This document shows positions 8,274 through 17,177 of a stretch of 64,000 nucleotides of DNA, piece after piece (within the stretch, counting starts at the first letter, position 1; every line of letters begins with the position of its first letter). The stretch spans positions 60,516 to 124,515 of the forward strand of contig CAYOEA010000006.1 of the NCBI GenBank assembly GCA_964402995.1, given 5' to 3'. Made by a program: the position numbers and the translations under genes. Under the pieces are notes generated by a model that was not told where the DNA came from, did no database searches, and worked only from the letters and a program-made list of their open reading frames with translations. This DNA comes from GCA-2686295 sp964402995. Its GTDB lineage: Archaea > Nanobdellota > Nanobdellia > Woesearchaeales > GCA-2686295.

Positions 8274-9017
8274 TTATTCAAATTGTAAACATTCTGGTTC
8301 TTGCATCATTTCTTCACTACAAGCCATTCTAGTACAACCACCAAGTGTTCCATTTACAACCATACAATTATTACAACCATCAAACCATGAAGTACAATTA
8401 TTTGGAATTGCAGGAGTTTTTGAAACTAAATTAACTAAAGTATAAATTACTGAGCTTGCATCAGCTGGAGGGTTTTCCCTATCAATTAATTCAACTCTTA
8501 ATTCATAATTATATCCTTCTTCGTATTCAAAACCTACAATTGAATCATAAAAATATTCATCATTTACAATCATACATGTTTGAGGTCCAACACCAACACA
8601 ATCTTGTAATTCAGGTCCAATTAAGAATTCCTCAATAACTGGTTCTAAATCAGTGTGTTCATCAGCAAATTCACAAACTATAACACATTGCATAGTACAA
8701 ACCATTGCGTCAGGATCATTTCTACATGCTGAAGCACATTCTTGAAATTTTCCACCAAGAGCTTCACAAGATCCTTTAGAAATATATTCGCATTCTTCTG
8801 CACCTTCAATCCAAGTTCCATTTAGTTCTTCACATTTTTCAGATAAAGAAATTGCGTCATCAAGAGGCTGTTGTAATGGTACAGTATCTGTTCCTATACC
8901 TAATGCGTCTTCACCATTAGATTCGTCTACTACTTCAGCAGTACAAGCCACAAGTAAAGCACTTACTGCAAGTAAAGCCATAATTAAAATAAATTTTATT
9001 TTTGTATTTTTCATCAT
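8274..9017 (-). CDS. DUF4377-domain lipoprotein
   Basis: A 247-residue lipoprotein. The signal peptide ends in the lipobox LVAC near residue 25. A Cys-rich middle (CEALGGKFQECASACRN, MVCTMQCVIVC) is followed at about residues 131-200 by a DUF4377-like domain: VGPQTCMIVNDEYFYDSIVG, then FEYEEGYNYELRV and ENPPADASS. The tail has more cysteines. DUF4377 domains occur in bacterial lipoproteins related to heat-shock protein HslJ and have no known activity. A second ATG at 9014 is better spaced from the SD AGGTGA and may be the true start. Confidence 0.78.
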   Translation of the reverse strand: MMKNTKIKFILIMALLAVSALLVACTAEVVDESNGEDALGIGTDTVPLQQPLDDAISLSEKCEELNGTWIEGAEECEYISKGSCEALGGKFQECASACRNDPDAMVCTMQCVIVCEFADEHTDLEPVIEEFLIGPELQDCVGVGPQTCMIVNDEYFYDSIVGFEYEEGYNYELRVELIDRENPPADASSVIYTLVNLVSKTPAIPNNCTSWFDGCNNCMVVNGTLGGCTRMACSEEMMQEPECLQFE

Positions 9018-9153
9018 ATCACCTTTTTAGAATTAATAATGCATAGCTTATTTATAAATAATTTCAATACTACAAATGAACTTGAAGTTATCAAATTAAC
9101 TTTAGCAATATTTTTATAGGCTAAAATAAGCAAAAAAACATGAGGTTTAACTA

Positions 9154-9639
9154 ATGGATTTTATTGCACCAATTATATTCTATATAATTATAGCTGCTTT
9201 ACTATTTCTTACCTATAAAAAAAACAAAGATAAATTCCACAAATCATTAAAAATATCTTTTAAATCAGGAAAAGACCTTACACCAATTTTAATTGTAATA
9301 GTAATATTCCTAACATTTGCAAATGGTTTTCTAAATGGAGATTTCATAAACAAATACATCAGCATCTTTAGCGGAGTATCAGGAATATTCGGAGCGGCAA
9401 TTTTAGGTTCAATAGTTCACGTCCCTGCATTCATAGCCTTCCCAATTGGCGGACAAATATTAAAATCAGGAGTTAATGCAGGAATAATCGCAGTTCTAAT
9501 TAATACTTTAATCATGGTACACACATTCACAATACCTATTGAAGTAAAAGAAATGGGTTGGAAGTTTGCAATTGTCAGAAATGGTTTTAGTTTAATATCA
9601 GCAATCATAATTGGTGTTTTGATAGGGGTGATCTACTAA
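9154..9639 (+). CDS. Permease half-protein (ArsP/UPF0718-like), first half
   Basis: A 161-residue membrane protein with about five helices. IFGAAILGSIVHVPAFIAFP and GGQILKSGVNAGIIAVLIN resemble one of the two inverted halves of the ArsP/DUF318 permease family. Full-length family members are about twice this size. The stop overlaps the start of the next gene (TAATG at 9637-9641), whose product looks like the other half, so the transporter is probably built from two polypeptides. The substrate is unknown. Arsenical export is only a family precedent. Confidence 0.72.
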   Translation: MDFIAPIIFYIIIAALLFLTYKKNKDKFHKSLKISFKSGKDLTPILIVIVIFLTFANGFLNGDFINKYISIFSGVSGIFGAAILGSIVHVPAFIAFPIGGQILKSGVNAGIIAVLINTLIMVHTFTIPIEVKEMGWKFAIVRNGFSLISAIIIGVLIGVIY

Positions 9640-10157
9640 TGTTTTCACACTACCAAAAAAATAACAAAAAACTAATTTGGTTAATAGTTATTGGCGCAAT
9701 AATGTTAGCAGCGGCTACATTCTCAGAAAAATTTCAACACTTAATTGCAGCTACAAACTTTACAGACTCAATAATGCTTTTAATATATCTTCCAGGATTC
9801 TTTATCTTAACAGGTTTAATAGAAGTGTGGCTTCCTGCAAAATTCATTGCAAAACACTTAGGTAAAAAATCTGGATTAAAAGGCTCAATTTATAGTTTCC
9901 TAATTGGATCATTAATGATAGGACCTTTATACTTGGCGTTTCCAATTGCAATAGTTCTACTAAGAAAAGGAGTAAGCAAACTTAACGTCATATTATTTAT
10001 CAGTGCATGGTCAGTTTTCCCAATTGGACAAGAAATATTCGAAATCCAATTCATGGGACTAAAATTCTTTTTACTAAGAGCAATCTTCTCAATAATATTT
10101 GCAGTTATAACTAGTCTAATAATGAATAAAATGAATGTTATAAAAGAAGTTGAATAA
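9639..10157 (+). CDS. Permease half-protein (ArsP/UPF0718-like), second half
   Basis: A 172-residue membrane protein with about five helices. LPGFFILTGLIEVWLPAKFI, then KHLGKKSGLKGSIYSFLIGS and GPLYLAFPIAIVLLRKGVS, are the conserved loop and Pro-rich helices of the ArsP/UPF0718 permease family. It overlaps the first-half gene by one base and should be translated with it. Together they add up to one normal-length permease. A decayed copy of part of the first-half gene lies about 80 bp downstream. Confidence 0.75.
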   Translation: MFSHYQKNNKKLIWLIVIGAIMLAAATFSEKFQHLIAATNFTDSIMLLIYLPGFFILTGLIEVWLPAKFIAKHLGKKSGLKGSIYSFLIGSLMIGPLYLAFPIAIVLLRKGVSKLNVILFISAWSVFPIGQEIFEIQFMGLKFFLLRAIFSIIFAVITSLIMNKMNVIKEVE

Positions 10158-10237
10158 ATAATAAATAGCTCCGCTAAATTAAATAATCACTTCGTTAGTG
10201 ACTTGTTCAATTTAATGATTTCATCAATCAAACACTC

Positions 10238-10346
10238 GAATCTCTAAAAAAATTCTTTAAATTAGAAAAGACCTTACACCAATTTTAATTATAATAGCGA
10301 TATCCCTCACATTCACAAATGATTTTCTAAATGAAGAGTTTCAATA
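10238..10346 (+). pseudogene. Decayed duplicate fragment of the first permease gene
   Basis: This stretch aligns with 9241-9351 inside the first permease gene. Both carry AAAAGACCTTACACCAATTT, and both continue with matching TTTTCTAAAT and GATTTC/GAGTTTC segments, with scattered substitutions (AATAGTAATATTCC versus AATAGCGATATCCC) and a one-base gap. The reading frame runs into a stop near the end and there is no start signal. It is best read as the remnant of a local duplication. Confidence 0.75.
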
Positions 10347-10388
10347 AGTTTATATATTTAAAAAAAACTTTTTAGTTATGTTTTAACA

Positions 10389-11378
10389 ATGACCAATTAT
10401 AAACGTATAATAATTATTACAAAAAACACACTATTAATTTCAATAATGATTTTAATAATTTGTAATTTACTCATCATAATTATGAAACCTGATATGAATA
10501 TTCCCGATGATTGGTCAAAACCACATCAAATATCAAAAACTAATTTAGTTCACGAATTAAAAGTAAATTACTCAGGTAATTGGCAAGGAATTCTTATAGA
10601 AACTAATGAACTTGGATTAAGAGATAAAAGTTATCCTATAAAAAAAGAAGTAAACACTAAAAGAATAATTGTCATTGGCGATTCTGTAATTTTTGGAGTT
10701 CGTGTAAATGAACAAGACACTTTTTCTTCTGTTCTAGAAAATAAATTAAATAATAATTCAGAAATAAATTATGAAGTTTGGAATGCAGGAGTTTCTTGTT
10801 ATAATTCTGTTGAAAATTATCTTCAACTAAAAAAATTACTAACATATGAACCTGACATGATAATTTTAGGATTCGTGAATAATGATATTTCTGATCCTTC
10901 TTGTTTTGTTTTTGATAAAGAAAGTTTCATAAATAATAATTTAATGATCAAAATGATCGAACATACTTTTTTAAGAAGAATAAATTTAACTAATTTAATT
11001 ATTAAAAATATTTATAATTATCAAAAAAAGAAAGCAATAATCAAATTTGATAAGTTAATTTCTAATGATTATGTGCAAGAAAATAAAAATGCTTTTTTCA
11101 AAATGCTTAATTTAACAGAACAAAAAAACATCTCATTAATTATTTTAAATATTCCTAGCATGAAAGAACCTTATTATAGTTCATATCAACAAGAAATAAT
11201 AAATTCTTCTAAAAAACTAAATAAAACCATGATAGATATTTATCAAGTATATCAACAAGAAGGCATATATTGGCAAGGATCGTTAAGACAAGTTAATGAA
11301 GATTATCTTCATCCAAATGAAAAAGGACACAAACTAATTGCAGAAAGAATATTTCAAGAATTAAACATTAAATCTTGA
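10389..11378 (+). CDS. Membrane-anchored SGNH/GDSL hydrolase
   Basis: A 329-residue protein with an N-terminal membrane anchor (residues about 8-32). The SGNH catalytic Ser is in IGDSV (near residue 99), block III is GFVNND (near 166), and the Asp-His block is DYLHPNEKGH (near 305-315). The fold usually hydrolyses esters, often removing or adding acetyl groups on polysaccharides. The active site faces outward if the anchor is a signal anchor. A paralog with the same layout is at 24353-25405. The substrate is unknown. Confidence 0.82.
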   Translation: MTNYKRIIIITKNTLLISIMILIICNLLIIIMKPDMNIPDDWSKPHQISKTNLVHELKVNYSGNWQGILIETNELGLRDKSYPIKKEVNTKRIIVIGDSVIFGVRVNEQDTFSSVLENKLNNNSEINYEVWNAGVSCYNSVENYLQLKKLLTYEPDMIILGFVNNDISDPSCFVFDKESFINNNLMIKMIEHTFLRRINLTNLIIKNIYNYQKKKAIIKFDKLISNDYVQENKNAFFKMLNLTEQKNISLIILNIPSMKEPYYSSYQQEIINSSKKLNKTMIDIYQVYQQEGIYWQGSLRQVNEDYLHPNEKGHKLIAERIFQELNIKS

Positions 11379-11414
11379 AGTTGCAATTATCAGCTCAATA
11401 ATATCCAAAAAGAA

Positions 11415-11948
11415 TTAATCTTTTTTTCTAAATACTAACATATAATTAAACATCCCAACATCAATTAATTCTAATTTTGAAAATCCTAATTTATTCAAAA
11501 TTATTTCTACTTGATTATCAGATAATTTTATTTCTTTTGGCGGACCGATTAAAGCATTTTTCTTAAATTCAACTATACCTAATTTACCATTCTTTTTCAA
11601 TACTCGTTTTATTTCTAATAAAACTTTTTTATCAATATGATTAGCACAAAATCCGTGTAAAACATTTGAAATAAGTATTGAGTCAAAAGAATTATCTGAA
11701 AATGGGGTTTTCTTAGTAACATCAACAAGCAACCCATTAAATCCTAATCCTTTAACTTTATGAATTGATTCTTCATGAATATCGATTCCAGTCAGATTAT
11801 CACTAATCTTTGATGCAGAAACTAAATAATCACCAGGACCACAACCAACATCTAAAAAATATCCATCTTTATCTAAAATAGATGAAATAACTTTTTTAGT
11901 GTTTACAAAAAGTCCTGTTCCTTTTCCACCATGTTCATGTTTTTTCAT
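11415..11948 (-). CDS. Class I SAM-dependent methyltransferase
   Basis: A 177-residue methyltransferase. Motif I is DVGCGPGDYL (residues about 38-47), the acidic post-I residue is in LTGIDIHEES, and motif IV-like DSILISNVLHG follows. It overlaps the flavodoxin gene by 4 nt (11945-11948) and is translated after it. The substrate is not predictable. Similarity in layout to ubiquinone/menaquinone-type or arsenite methyltransferases is only general. Confidence 0.82.
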   Translation of the reverse strand: MKKHEHGGKGTGLFVNTKKVISSILDKDGYFLDVGCGPGDYLVSASKISDNLTGIDIHEESIHKVKGLGFNGLLVDVTKKTPFSDNSFDSILISNVLHGFCANHIDKKVLLEIKRVLKKNGKLGIVEFKKNALIGPPKEIKLSDNQVEIILNKLGFSKLELIDVGMFNYMLVFRKKD

Positions 11949-12397
11949 TTTAGTTTTTTTACAAACGCAGTTATTTTATCTTTATAATTTCCAAGTTTAA
12001 CATTCTTATCAATAATATCCATTGTTGCTATTGGTTTCTTTATTTGGATAACTTGTTCTATATTCTTACCATAATTCCCGCCATGAGTTAAGAAAAAACC
12101 AAACTTCTTAATTAAACTTTTATTTTCTTCTAAATATTTTCTTAAAGGAGGAATTAAATTCCAAGCCCAAACTGGACCTCCAAGAATTACCAAATCATAA
12201 GATTTTGGATTCTTTGAATAAATAATTTCTGAAGACTTTTTATTCATAGCTTGACGACAAGCCCAAATTAAACCAAAAATTCCTTTCTTCTTTTTATCAG
12301 TTATTTCATCTATATCTGCTTTAAATTTCTTAGCTAACTCTGTTGCGATTATTCTAGTATTACCTGTTTTTGAATAATATACAATTAATATTTTCAT
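11945..12397 (-). CDS. Flavodoxin-like FMN protein
   Basis: A 150-residue protein with the FMN phosphate-binding loop YYSKTGNTRIIA at residues 7-18. LVILGGPVWAWNLIPPLRKY supplies the Trp/aromatic loop that stacks on the flavin. Length fits a short flavodoxin. It leads an operon with the overlapping methyltransferase. It is likely a low-potential electron carrier or NAD(P)H-linked oxidoreductase partner. Confidence 0.85.
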   Translation of the reverse strand: MKILIVYYSKTGNTRIIATELAKKFKADIDEITDKKKKGIFGLIWACRQAMNKKSSEIIYSKNPKSYDLVILGGPVWAWNLIPPLRKYLEENKSLIKKFGFFLTHGGNYGKNIEQVIQIKKPIATMDIIDKNVKLGNYKDKITAFVKKLK

Positions 12398-12584
12398 TTT
12401 AGTATCATCTCATTAGTTATATTACAATAATACTCTGCCAAGATCCCACACAATAGCTTTTATCATAACAAATAACGATTAATAAATTGTATATAAAAAG
12501 CTTTGTAAAGAAAAAAATAACCTCGCTCATTATCTACACTAGTTCATTAAAAAAGGAAGGATTTATTTATGAACTAAATATCCA

Positions 12585-13247
12585 ATGTATCTGATGAAGA
12601 AAAAAATCATTATCCTAAGTACATTTCTTATTTTAGTAATTAGTAGCATTATTTATTTTAAAATTTGGCAATATATAAATCCAGTAATTATAAAAACATA
12701 TATTGAAGGTTTTGGTGTTTGGGTTCCAGTCATTTATTGCTTGATTTATTTAATTGCAGTATTTATACCTCATGCAGGTACTGCAATGACTATTGTTGGA
12801 GGATTATTATTTGCGCCACTTTTTGGAACAGCTCTTGTTATCACACTATCTTCTTTAGGTAGTGTTCTTCCTTTTCTTATCGCTAAAAAGTTTGGTCGTA
12901 AGTTTATCAAAGCTAAAATTGAAAAAACTAAATACAAGAAATATTTAGATCGTACTGACAAAAATAGTTTTATGTTTATTCTCTACTTAAGATTAATGCC
13001 TATAATTCCTTATGAATTACAAAATTATATTGCAGGCTTAGTTGATATTTCTATAAGTAAATTTATTCTCGCATCATTCATTGGTTTGCTTCCAGGTACT
13101 TTTGCTTTAATATACTTAGGAAACACCTTAACAGACATTCAACCAAGTAAATTAATAGTTCTTGGAATAATTAGTTTGTTTGCGCTTATTCTTCCTTTTG
13201 CCTTAAATAAATTTACTAAAGCAAAAGAAATTCTAGAAGGTAAATAA
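12585..13247 (+). CDS. TVP38/TMEM64 (VTT, DedA-superfamily) membrane protein
   Basis: A 220-residue membrane protein with about six helices. The VTT core is visible as AGTAMTIVGGLLFAPLFGTA, then SSLGSVLPFLIAKKFGRKFI, and later the loop FMFILYLRLMPIIPYELQNY. Relatives act as lipid scramblases or small-molecule transporters. The start is ATG at 12585 or the in-frame ATG at 12594 (MKKK). Neighbours give no more specific clue. Confidence 0.85.
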   Translation: MYLMKKKIIILSTFLILVISSIIYFKIWQYINPVIIKTYIEGFGVWVPVIYCLIYLIAVFIPHAGTAMTIVGGLLFAPLFGTALVITLSSLGSVLPFLIAKKFGRKFIKAKIEKTKYKKYLDRTDKNSFMFILYLRLMPIIPYELQNYIAGLVDISISKFILASFIGLLPGTFALIYLGNTLTDIQPSKLIVLGIISLFALILPFALNKFTKAKEILEGK

Positions 13248-13265
13248 AATTAATTACTATGATAA

Positions 13266-13610
13266 TCACATAAAGAATAAACATTGAATCCAATCTAAGC
13301 ATAAATGTAACAACACTCCTAAACAGAAATATCTAATATATTTATTTTTAAACAATAAACCAATAATCCAAATAGGTATCGTATACCAACTGTGTAATGG
13401 ATGAAAATTTATCGAACATCTATTTGGATCATAAATTGGATTAGCCAATAAATGATCTATATCTATTATATTCGAACCAATTATTGTTAAGCATAAATAG
13501 AAGAATGATTTTTTATCTTTTTTGAACCAATCTTTAATTTCTTTATCAAAAAGATAAATTGCACCAATTAACAATATGTTTGAAATAATATGAATTAGTG
13601 TTGATGGCAT
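13266..13610 (-). CDS. YdjM/DUF6122-like membrane protein
   Basis: A 114-residue protein with three or four hydrophobic helices and conserved polar residues: DIDHLLANPIYDPNRCSINF followed by HPLHSWYTIP, and a later LHLCLDW. The D-x-DH and HPLH-type residues recall membrane metal-dependent hydrolases of the YdjM superfamily and the shorter DUF6122 group. Catalysis has not been shown for the short forms. Confidence 0.65.
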   Translation of the reverse strand: MPSTLIHIISNILLIGAIYLFDKEIKDWFKKDKKSFFYLCLTIIGSNIIDIDHLLANPIYDPNRCSINFHPLHSWYTIPIWIIGLLFKNKYIRYFCLGVLLHLCLDWIQCLFFM

Positions 13611-13732
13611 AAAATAAAATTAATTATACTCTTTTATAATTTTATCGTTGAGAAGAAAATATAACTCCGCCCAAAAGTTTGGAAGCTACAAAATAAATCT
13701 GAAAATCAAATCAAGATTATTAATTTTAATTT

Positions 13733-14404
13733 TTACTCATGTTTCTTGTTCAATAACCAAGACCAAACCATTAAAGAAATACCAATCGCTAGAAAACCCC
13801 ATGCTAAATGAATCTTCAAATAATAAACAAGTAAAATAAACCCTGAAGCAATAATAAAAACCACTCCAAGAATTCCTAAAAGACGAGATATAAAACCAAT
13901 TAATATTATTCTTTCTAAAGATTTTATTTTCTTCATTAGAACATCATTAATTTCATGCATGAATGTTTTGGTTAAATTAGATAATAAATTATTCGCAGTT
14001 TTTTTCAAAAAAGATTTTATTAATCTATTAGTTAATGTTTTCTGACTTTCTTCGTTTGTATGTTTCTTGTTCAATGTCCAAAACCAAAATAAGAAACAAA
14101 ATCCTATTACTAGAAAAAACAACGCGATATAAATATTTAAATAAAATGCAAGTAAGATTAAGCCTGCAATCAAAACCAATAAAAATCCGGAAACTTCATA
14201 AGAAAATATTAAACTTGAATTTAATAATTTCTCAACAGAATGTAATATCTTCATAATAAATATAAGAAATTTATTTAATTCAGCCATTAAAGATTTGATT
14301 AAACTTGAAAAAAAAGAAACAACACTTTGTTTTAGAAAAAATTTCAAAAGATTATTTTCTGAGGATGGTTGTTTTTCTTTTAATTTGCATTTTTCATTAG
14401 CCAT
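13733..14404 (-). CDS. Membrane protein made of two tandem repeats, unknown
   Basis: A 223-residue protein with an internal duplication. Each half has an amphipathic helix (SSLIKSLMAELNKFLIF; SNLTKTFMHEINDVLMKK), two adjacent membrane helices, and ends in LNKKH (FWFWTLNKKHTNE; VWSWLLNKKHE). The duplication is visible at protein level with moderate divergence. No family is recognised. It lies 12 nt downstream of the glutathione peroxidase gene on the same strand, so co-transcription is likely. Confidence 0.7.
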   Translation of the reverse strand: MANEKCKLKEKQPSSENNLLKFFLKQSVVSFFSSLIKSLMAELNKFLIFIMKILHSVEKLLNSSLIFSYEVSGFLLVLIAGLILLAFYLNIYIALFFLVIGFCFLFWFWTLNKKHTNEESQKTLTNRLIKSFLKKTANNLLSNLTKTFMHEINDVLMKKIKSLERIILIGFISRLLGILGVVFIIASGFILLVYYLKIHLAWGFLAIGISLMVWSWLLNKKHE

Positions 14405-14416
14405 ATAAATCCTTAT

Positions 14417-14911
14417 TCATTTTATATCTTTAAGTAATTCAACTACATCTTTTTCAATTGCTTCAGGTTTTGTTGTTGAACTGAATCTCTTAACCACAGT
14501 ACCATTCACATTAACGAGAAATTTAGTAAAGTTCCATTTAATTTTTTTTGTACCTAAAAAACCTTTTTGTTCTTCTTTTAAAAATTTATAGAGAGGGTGT
14601 GCATTTATTCCATTTACTTTGATCTTTTCAAACATCTGAAAAGTCACACCATAATTTATTAGACAATTATTTTTGATTTCAGTTGCAGTTCCAGGTTCTT
14701 GGTTTGAGAATTGATTACACGGAAAACCTAAGATCGCTAGACCTGCTGAAGAATATTTTTCATGTAATGATTGTAAACCATTATATTGTGGCGTGAGACC
14801 ACATTTACTAGCTGTGTTTACAATTAAAACAACTTTATTTTTATATTGTTCTAAAAGTATCTCTTTACCTTGTAAGGAATTTGCTTTAAATTTATATATC
14901 GTGTTTAACAT
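14417..14911 (-). CDS. Glutathione peroxidase family (thiol peroxidase)
   Basis: A 164-residue protein with the peroxidatic Cys37 in VNTASKCGLTPQYNGL, the conserved Gln in LGFPCNQFSNQEPG, and the catalytic Trp/Asn in KWNFTKFL. This is the usual Cys tetrad, and length matches bacterial BtuE-type enzymes. Archaea generally lack glutathione, so thioredoxin (one is encoded at 58112-58423) is a more likely reductant. Probably gained from bacteria. The neighbouring two-repeat membrane protein is likely in the same operon. Confidence 0.9.
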   Translation of the reverse strand: MLNTIYKFKANSLQGKEILLEQYKNKVVLIVNTASKCGLTPQYNGLQSLHEKYSSAGLAILGFPCNQFSNQEPGTATEIKNNCLINYGVTFQMFEKIKVNGINAHPLYKFLKEEQKGFLGTKKIKWNFTKFLVNVNGTVVKRFSSTTKPEAIEKDVVELLKDIK

Positions 14912-15063
14912 TTTTTTATTTATTCAACATTCCTATTCAAAAAGGTTGTAATATATAAATATATTTGAAGACAGTTATATAAAGATTTTCATTAGAACGA
15001 GATAAATCAATCCATTTTCTAACGCTCAAATAAACAAATTTAGAAGTTATCTAAAAAACACAT

Positions 15064-15488
15064 TCAAGGTTTAGCTATATCTATACCCAAATTTATTTCT
15101 CTAAACTCGCCTAATGTAATAGTTTTTTCAATACAACTACTAAAAATACCCTCTCCTGCACAAAGCAAATAAGTTCCAGGGACTAAATTTACTTCATAGA
15201 AACCTTCTTGATTAGTATAAACAATTGCAACAAACTCAGAATTACCTTCTTTATAAGAAAGTATTTTCACAGGCGTATCTTCGCCCACATTAGTTCTTAC
15301 ATCATCAACACAAACAGATCCATCCAATGGAGGATACCACAACCAACTGCGCCAACCGTTACAATGCCAAAAACACCTTGAGTATCATTAAGATTTGTAA
15401 CATTTTGCTCATCATCAAGAGATGTGTTAGTACAACTATTTAAAAGAAGTATAACACAAATGAGAAAAATAAACCATGATGATTTCAT
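15064..15488 (-). pseudogene. Lipoprotein gene broken by a frameshift
   Basis: Two overlapping frames make one protein. The upstream frame (15297-15488) encodes a signal peptide with lipobox LNSC and runs to GVFGIVTVGAVGCG. The downstream frame (15064-15342) continues YPPLDGSVCVDDVRTNVGE and then a carboxypeptidase-regulatory-like beta domain (TNQEGFYEVNLVPGTYLLCA). A single missing base near 15340-15345 would join GCG to YPPLDG. The reading is either a recent pseudogene or a sequencing/assembly error. The fold suggests a small surface beta-sandwich. Confidence 0.7.
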
Positions 15489-15569
15489 ACTATAAAAGAA
15501 GCATAAACATATATAAAACTTTTCTTAAGACCAAGATCATCGTATAAATTCAAAAAAAGTATTTCTCAC

Positions 15570-15585
15570 TAATTTATTGTAAAAA
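15570..15585 (-). repeat. Copy 1 of the motif TAATTTATTGTAAAAA
   Basis: A 16-bp copy about 40 nt past the stop of the ABC-F gene. Longer 22-bp copies are at 17857 and 18189, each also downstream of a minus-strand gene. On the transcript strand it reads TTTTTACAATAAATTA. A 3'-end or terminator role is inferred from placement. Confidence 0.5.
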
Positions 15586-15623
15586 TAAAATATATTAAAC
15601 CTATCTACTAAGTTTACAAAAAA

Positions 15624-17177
15624 CTAAATAAATTTCAACTTTTTATTGCTCAGCCGAAGTACTTTAGTTGCAATTCGCTCAATAAAATATCTATCGTGAG
15701 ATACAAAGATAATCGTACCGTCAAATTTTAGCAAAGCCTGCTCTAAAGATTCACGCAACTCCAAATCTAAATGATTGGTCGGTTCATCAAGTAAAAGAAC
15801 ATTATAACTTCCAAGTAAAATATGCATTAATTGTAACTTTCCCTTCTGTCCACCGCTTAAGCTAGAAAGTTTCTTTTTCATAATATCATGGCCGAATCCA
15901 AACTTTCGTGCTAGGCTTAAAATATCAACTTCAGGAATATTACTATGATTCAAAAAATAATCCATAATACTTTTCCTCAAAGGCAAATTTCTACTTTCCT
16001 GCTCAAAAAATCCAAGTTCCAGGTTTTGTCCAGGGTTTATCGTTCCGTAATCAGGTTTAATAATACCTGCAAGCATTTTCAAGAAAGTAGATTTTCCAGA
16101 CCCATTATTCCCAACAATCACGATTCGATCACCACGCATTAATTCCAGGTTAACCTCGCCGAATAATTTTACATCATCATAGCTCTTTTCAATATTTTTA
16201 ACTTCAAATACTGTACTGCTTGTTCTAGCACCACTTTTAACAGTAAACTTATACTTATCATCAGTTATATTAGTCAAGTCTAACGCATCAGCTCTACGCT
16301 GTAAATTGTCCGCAGTTTTAGCCAAAGACTTATTTCCAGCTAACTGAGCCCATTTTCTCTTCTCTTCAACCGAGTCCATAAGTTTTTTACGAGTCTTAGT
16401 TCTAGTCTCGAAGTTATCTTGGACAATCTCTCTGTGATGATTTCGTTTTTTAACATAATCAGTGTAATTTGTATTATAGGTAACTAACTGTCGATTTTCA
16501 ATTTCAATTACTTTATTTGCAAACCCATCAATAAAACTTCGATCGTGAGATACTACAATAAAAGCCTTATTTGATTCTCTGATTTCTTTTGCAACCCATC
16601 TAATAGCCCTGAAATCTAAGTGATTTGTTGGTTCGTCTAAGACATAAAGATCAACATCTCTAGCTAAACACTCAGCCAACCTAATAGCGGTTTGTTCACC
16701 ACCTGAAAGCTTGTCAATTTCTTGATCAAGTAAATCCAAAGAGAACCCAATATTACTCATTATCCGCTTTAATTTGGTCTCTTCAATAGCTTCAACCTTT
16801 CGTTTACATAAAATTTCATACTCGTGCATTATTCGATTATACTTCTTCTGATCTTCATAAATAGTAGGATCTCCAAATTGCGCTTCAATATCGTTAAGCA
16901 ATTGCTGCACATTATTCGTCTTTTCATCAATATACTTGGTAAAAGTTTTAGCAATTTTGCTAAAATCCTTCTCTTGCTCCATAATACTAAACTTGATATT
17001 TGCATCGATCGTACCAGTATAATCTTCCTCACCATTCAAGCATTTGATTAAAGTCGTCTTCCCTTTCCCATTCTGACTTAATAAAGCAATCTTATCTGAT
17101 TCACCAATAGTAGCTTGTGCATTTTCAAAAATTACATCATCTCCGAATTCTTTATTTAAATTTTTTATAATTATCAT
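15624..17177 (-). CDS. ABC-F family ATPase (ribosome-associated type)
   Basis: A 517-residue protein with two ABC domains and no membrane segments. First domain: Walker A SQNGKGKTT, signature LSGGEQT, Walker B LYVLDEPTNHLD. Second: Walker A GNNGSGKST, signature LSGGQKGK, Walker B VLLLDEPTNHLD. The domains are joined by a charged linker (about residues 240-300), as in EttA/Uup-type translation factors. The first Walker A has Ser where Gly is usual. These proteins bind the ribosomal E site and control elongation or antibiotic protection. Monocistronic here. Confidence 0.92.
   Translation of the reverse strand: MIIIKNLNKEFGDDVIFENAQATIGESDKIALLSQNGKGKTTLIKCLNGEEDYTGTIDANIKFSIMEQEKDFSKIAKTFTKYIDEKTNNVQQLLNDIEAQFGDPTIYEDQKKYNRIMHEYEILCKRKVEAIEETKLKRIMSNIGFSLDLLDQEIDKLSGGEQTAIRLAECLARDVDLYVLDEPTNHLDFRAIRWVAKEIRESNKAFIVVSHDRSFIDGFANKVIEIENRQLVTYNTNYTDYVKKRNHHREIVQDNFETRTKTRKKLMDSVEEKRKWAQLAGNKSLAKTADNLQRRADALDLTNITDDKYKFTVKSGARTSSTVFEVKNIEKSYDDVKLFGEVNLELMRGDRIVIVGNNGSGKSTFLKMLAGIIKPDYGTINPGQNLELGFFEQESRNLPLRKSIMDYFLNHSNIPEVDILSLARKFGFGHDIMKKKLSSLSGGQKGKLQLMHILLGSYNVLLLDEPTNHLDLELRESLEQALLKFDGTIIFVSHDRYFIERIATKVLRLSNKKLKFI

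Noticed and set aside
13648..13839. Plus-strand 63-residue ORF
   Set aside because: It partly overlaps the minus-strand two-repeat membrane protein, lacks a start signal and resembles nothing.
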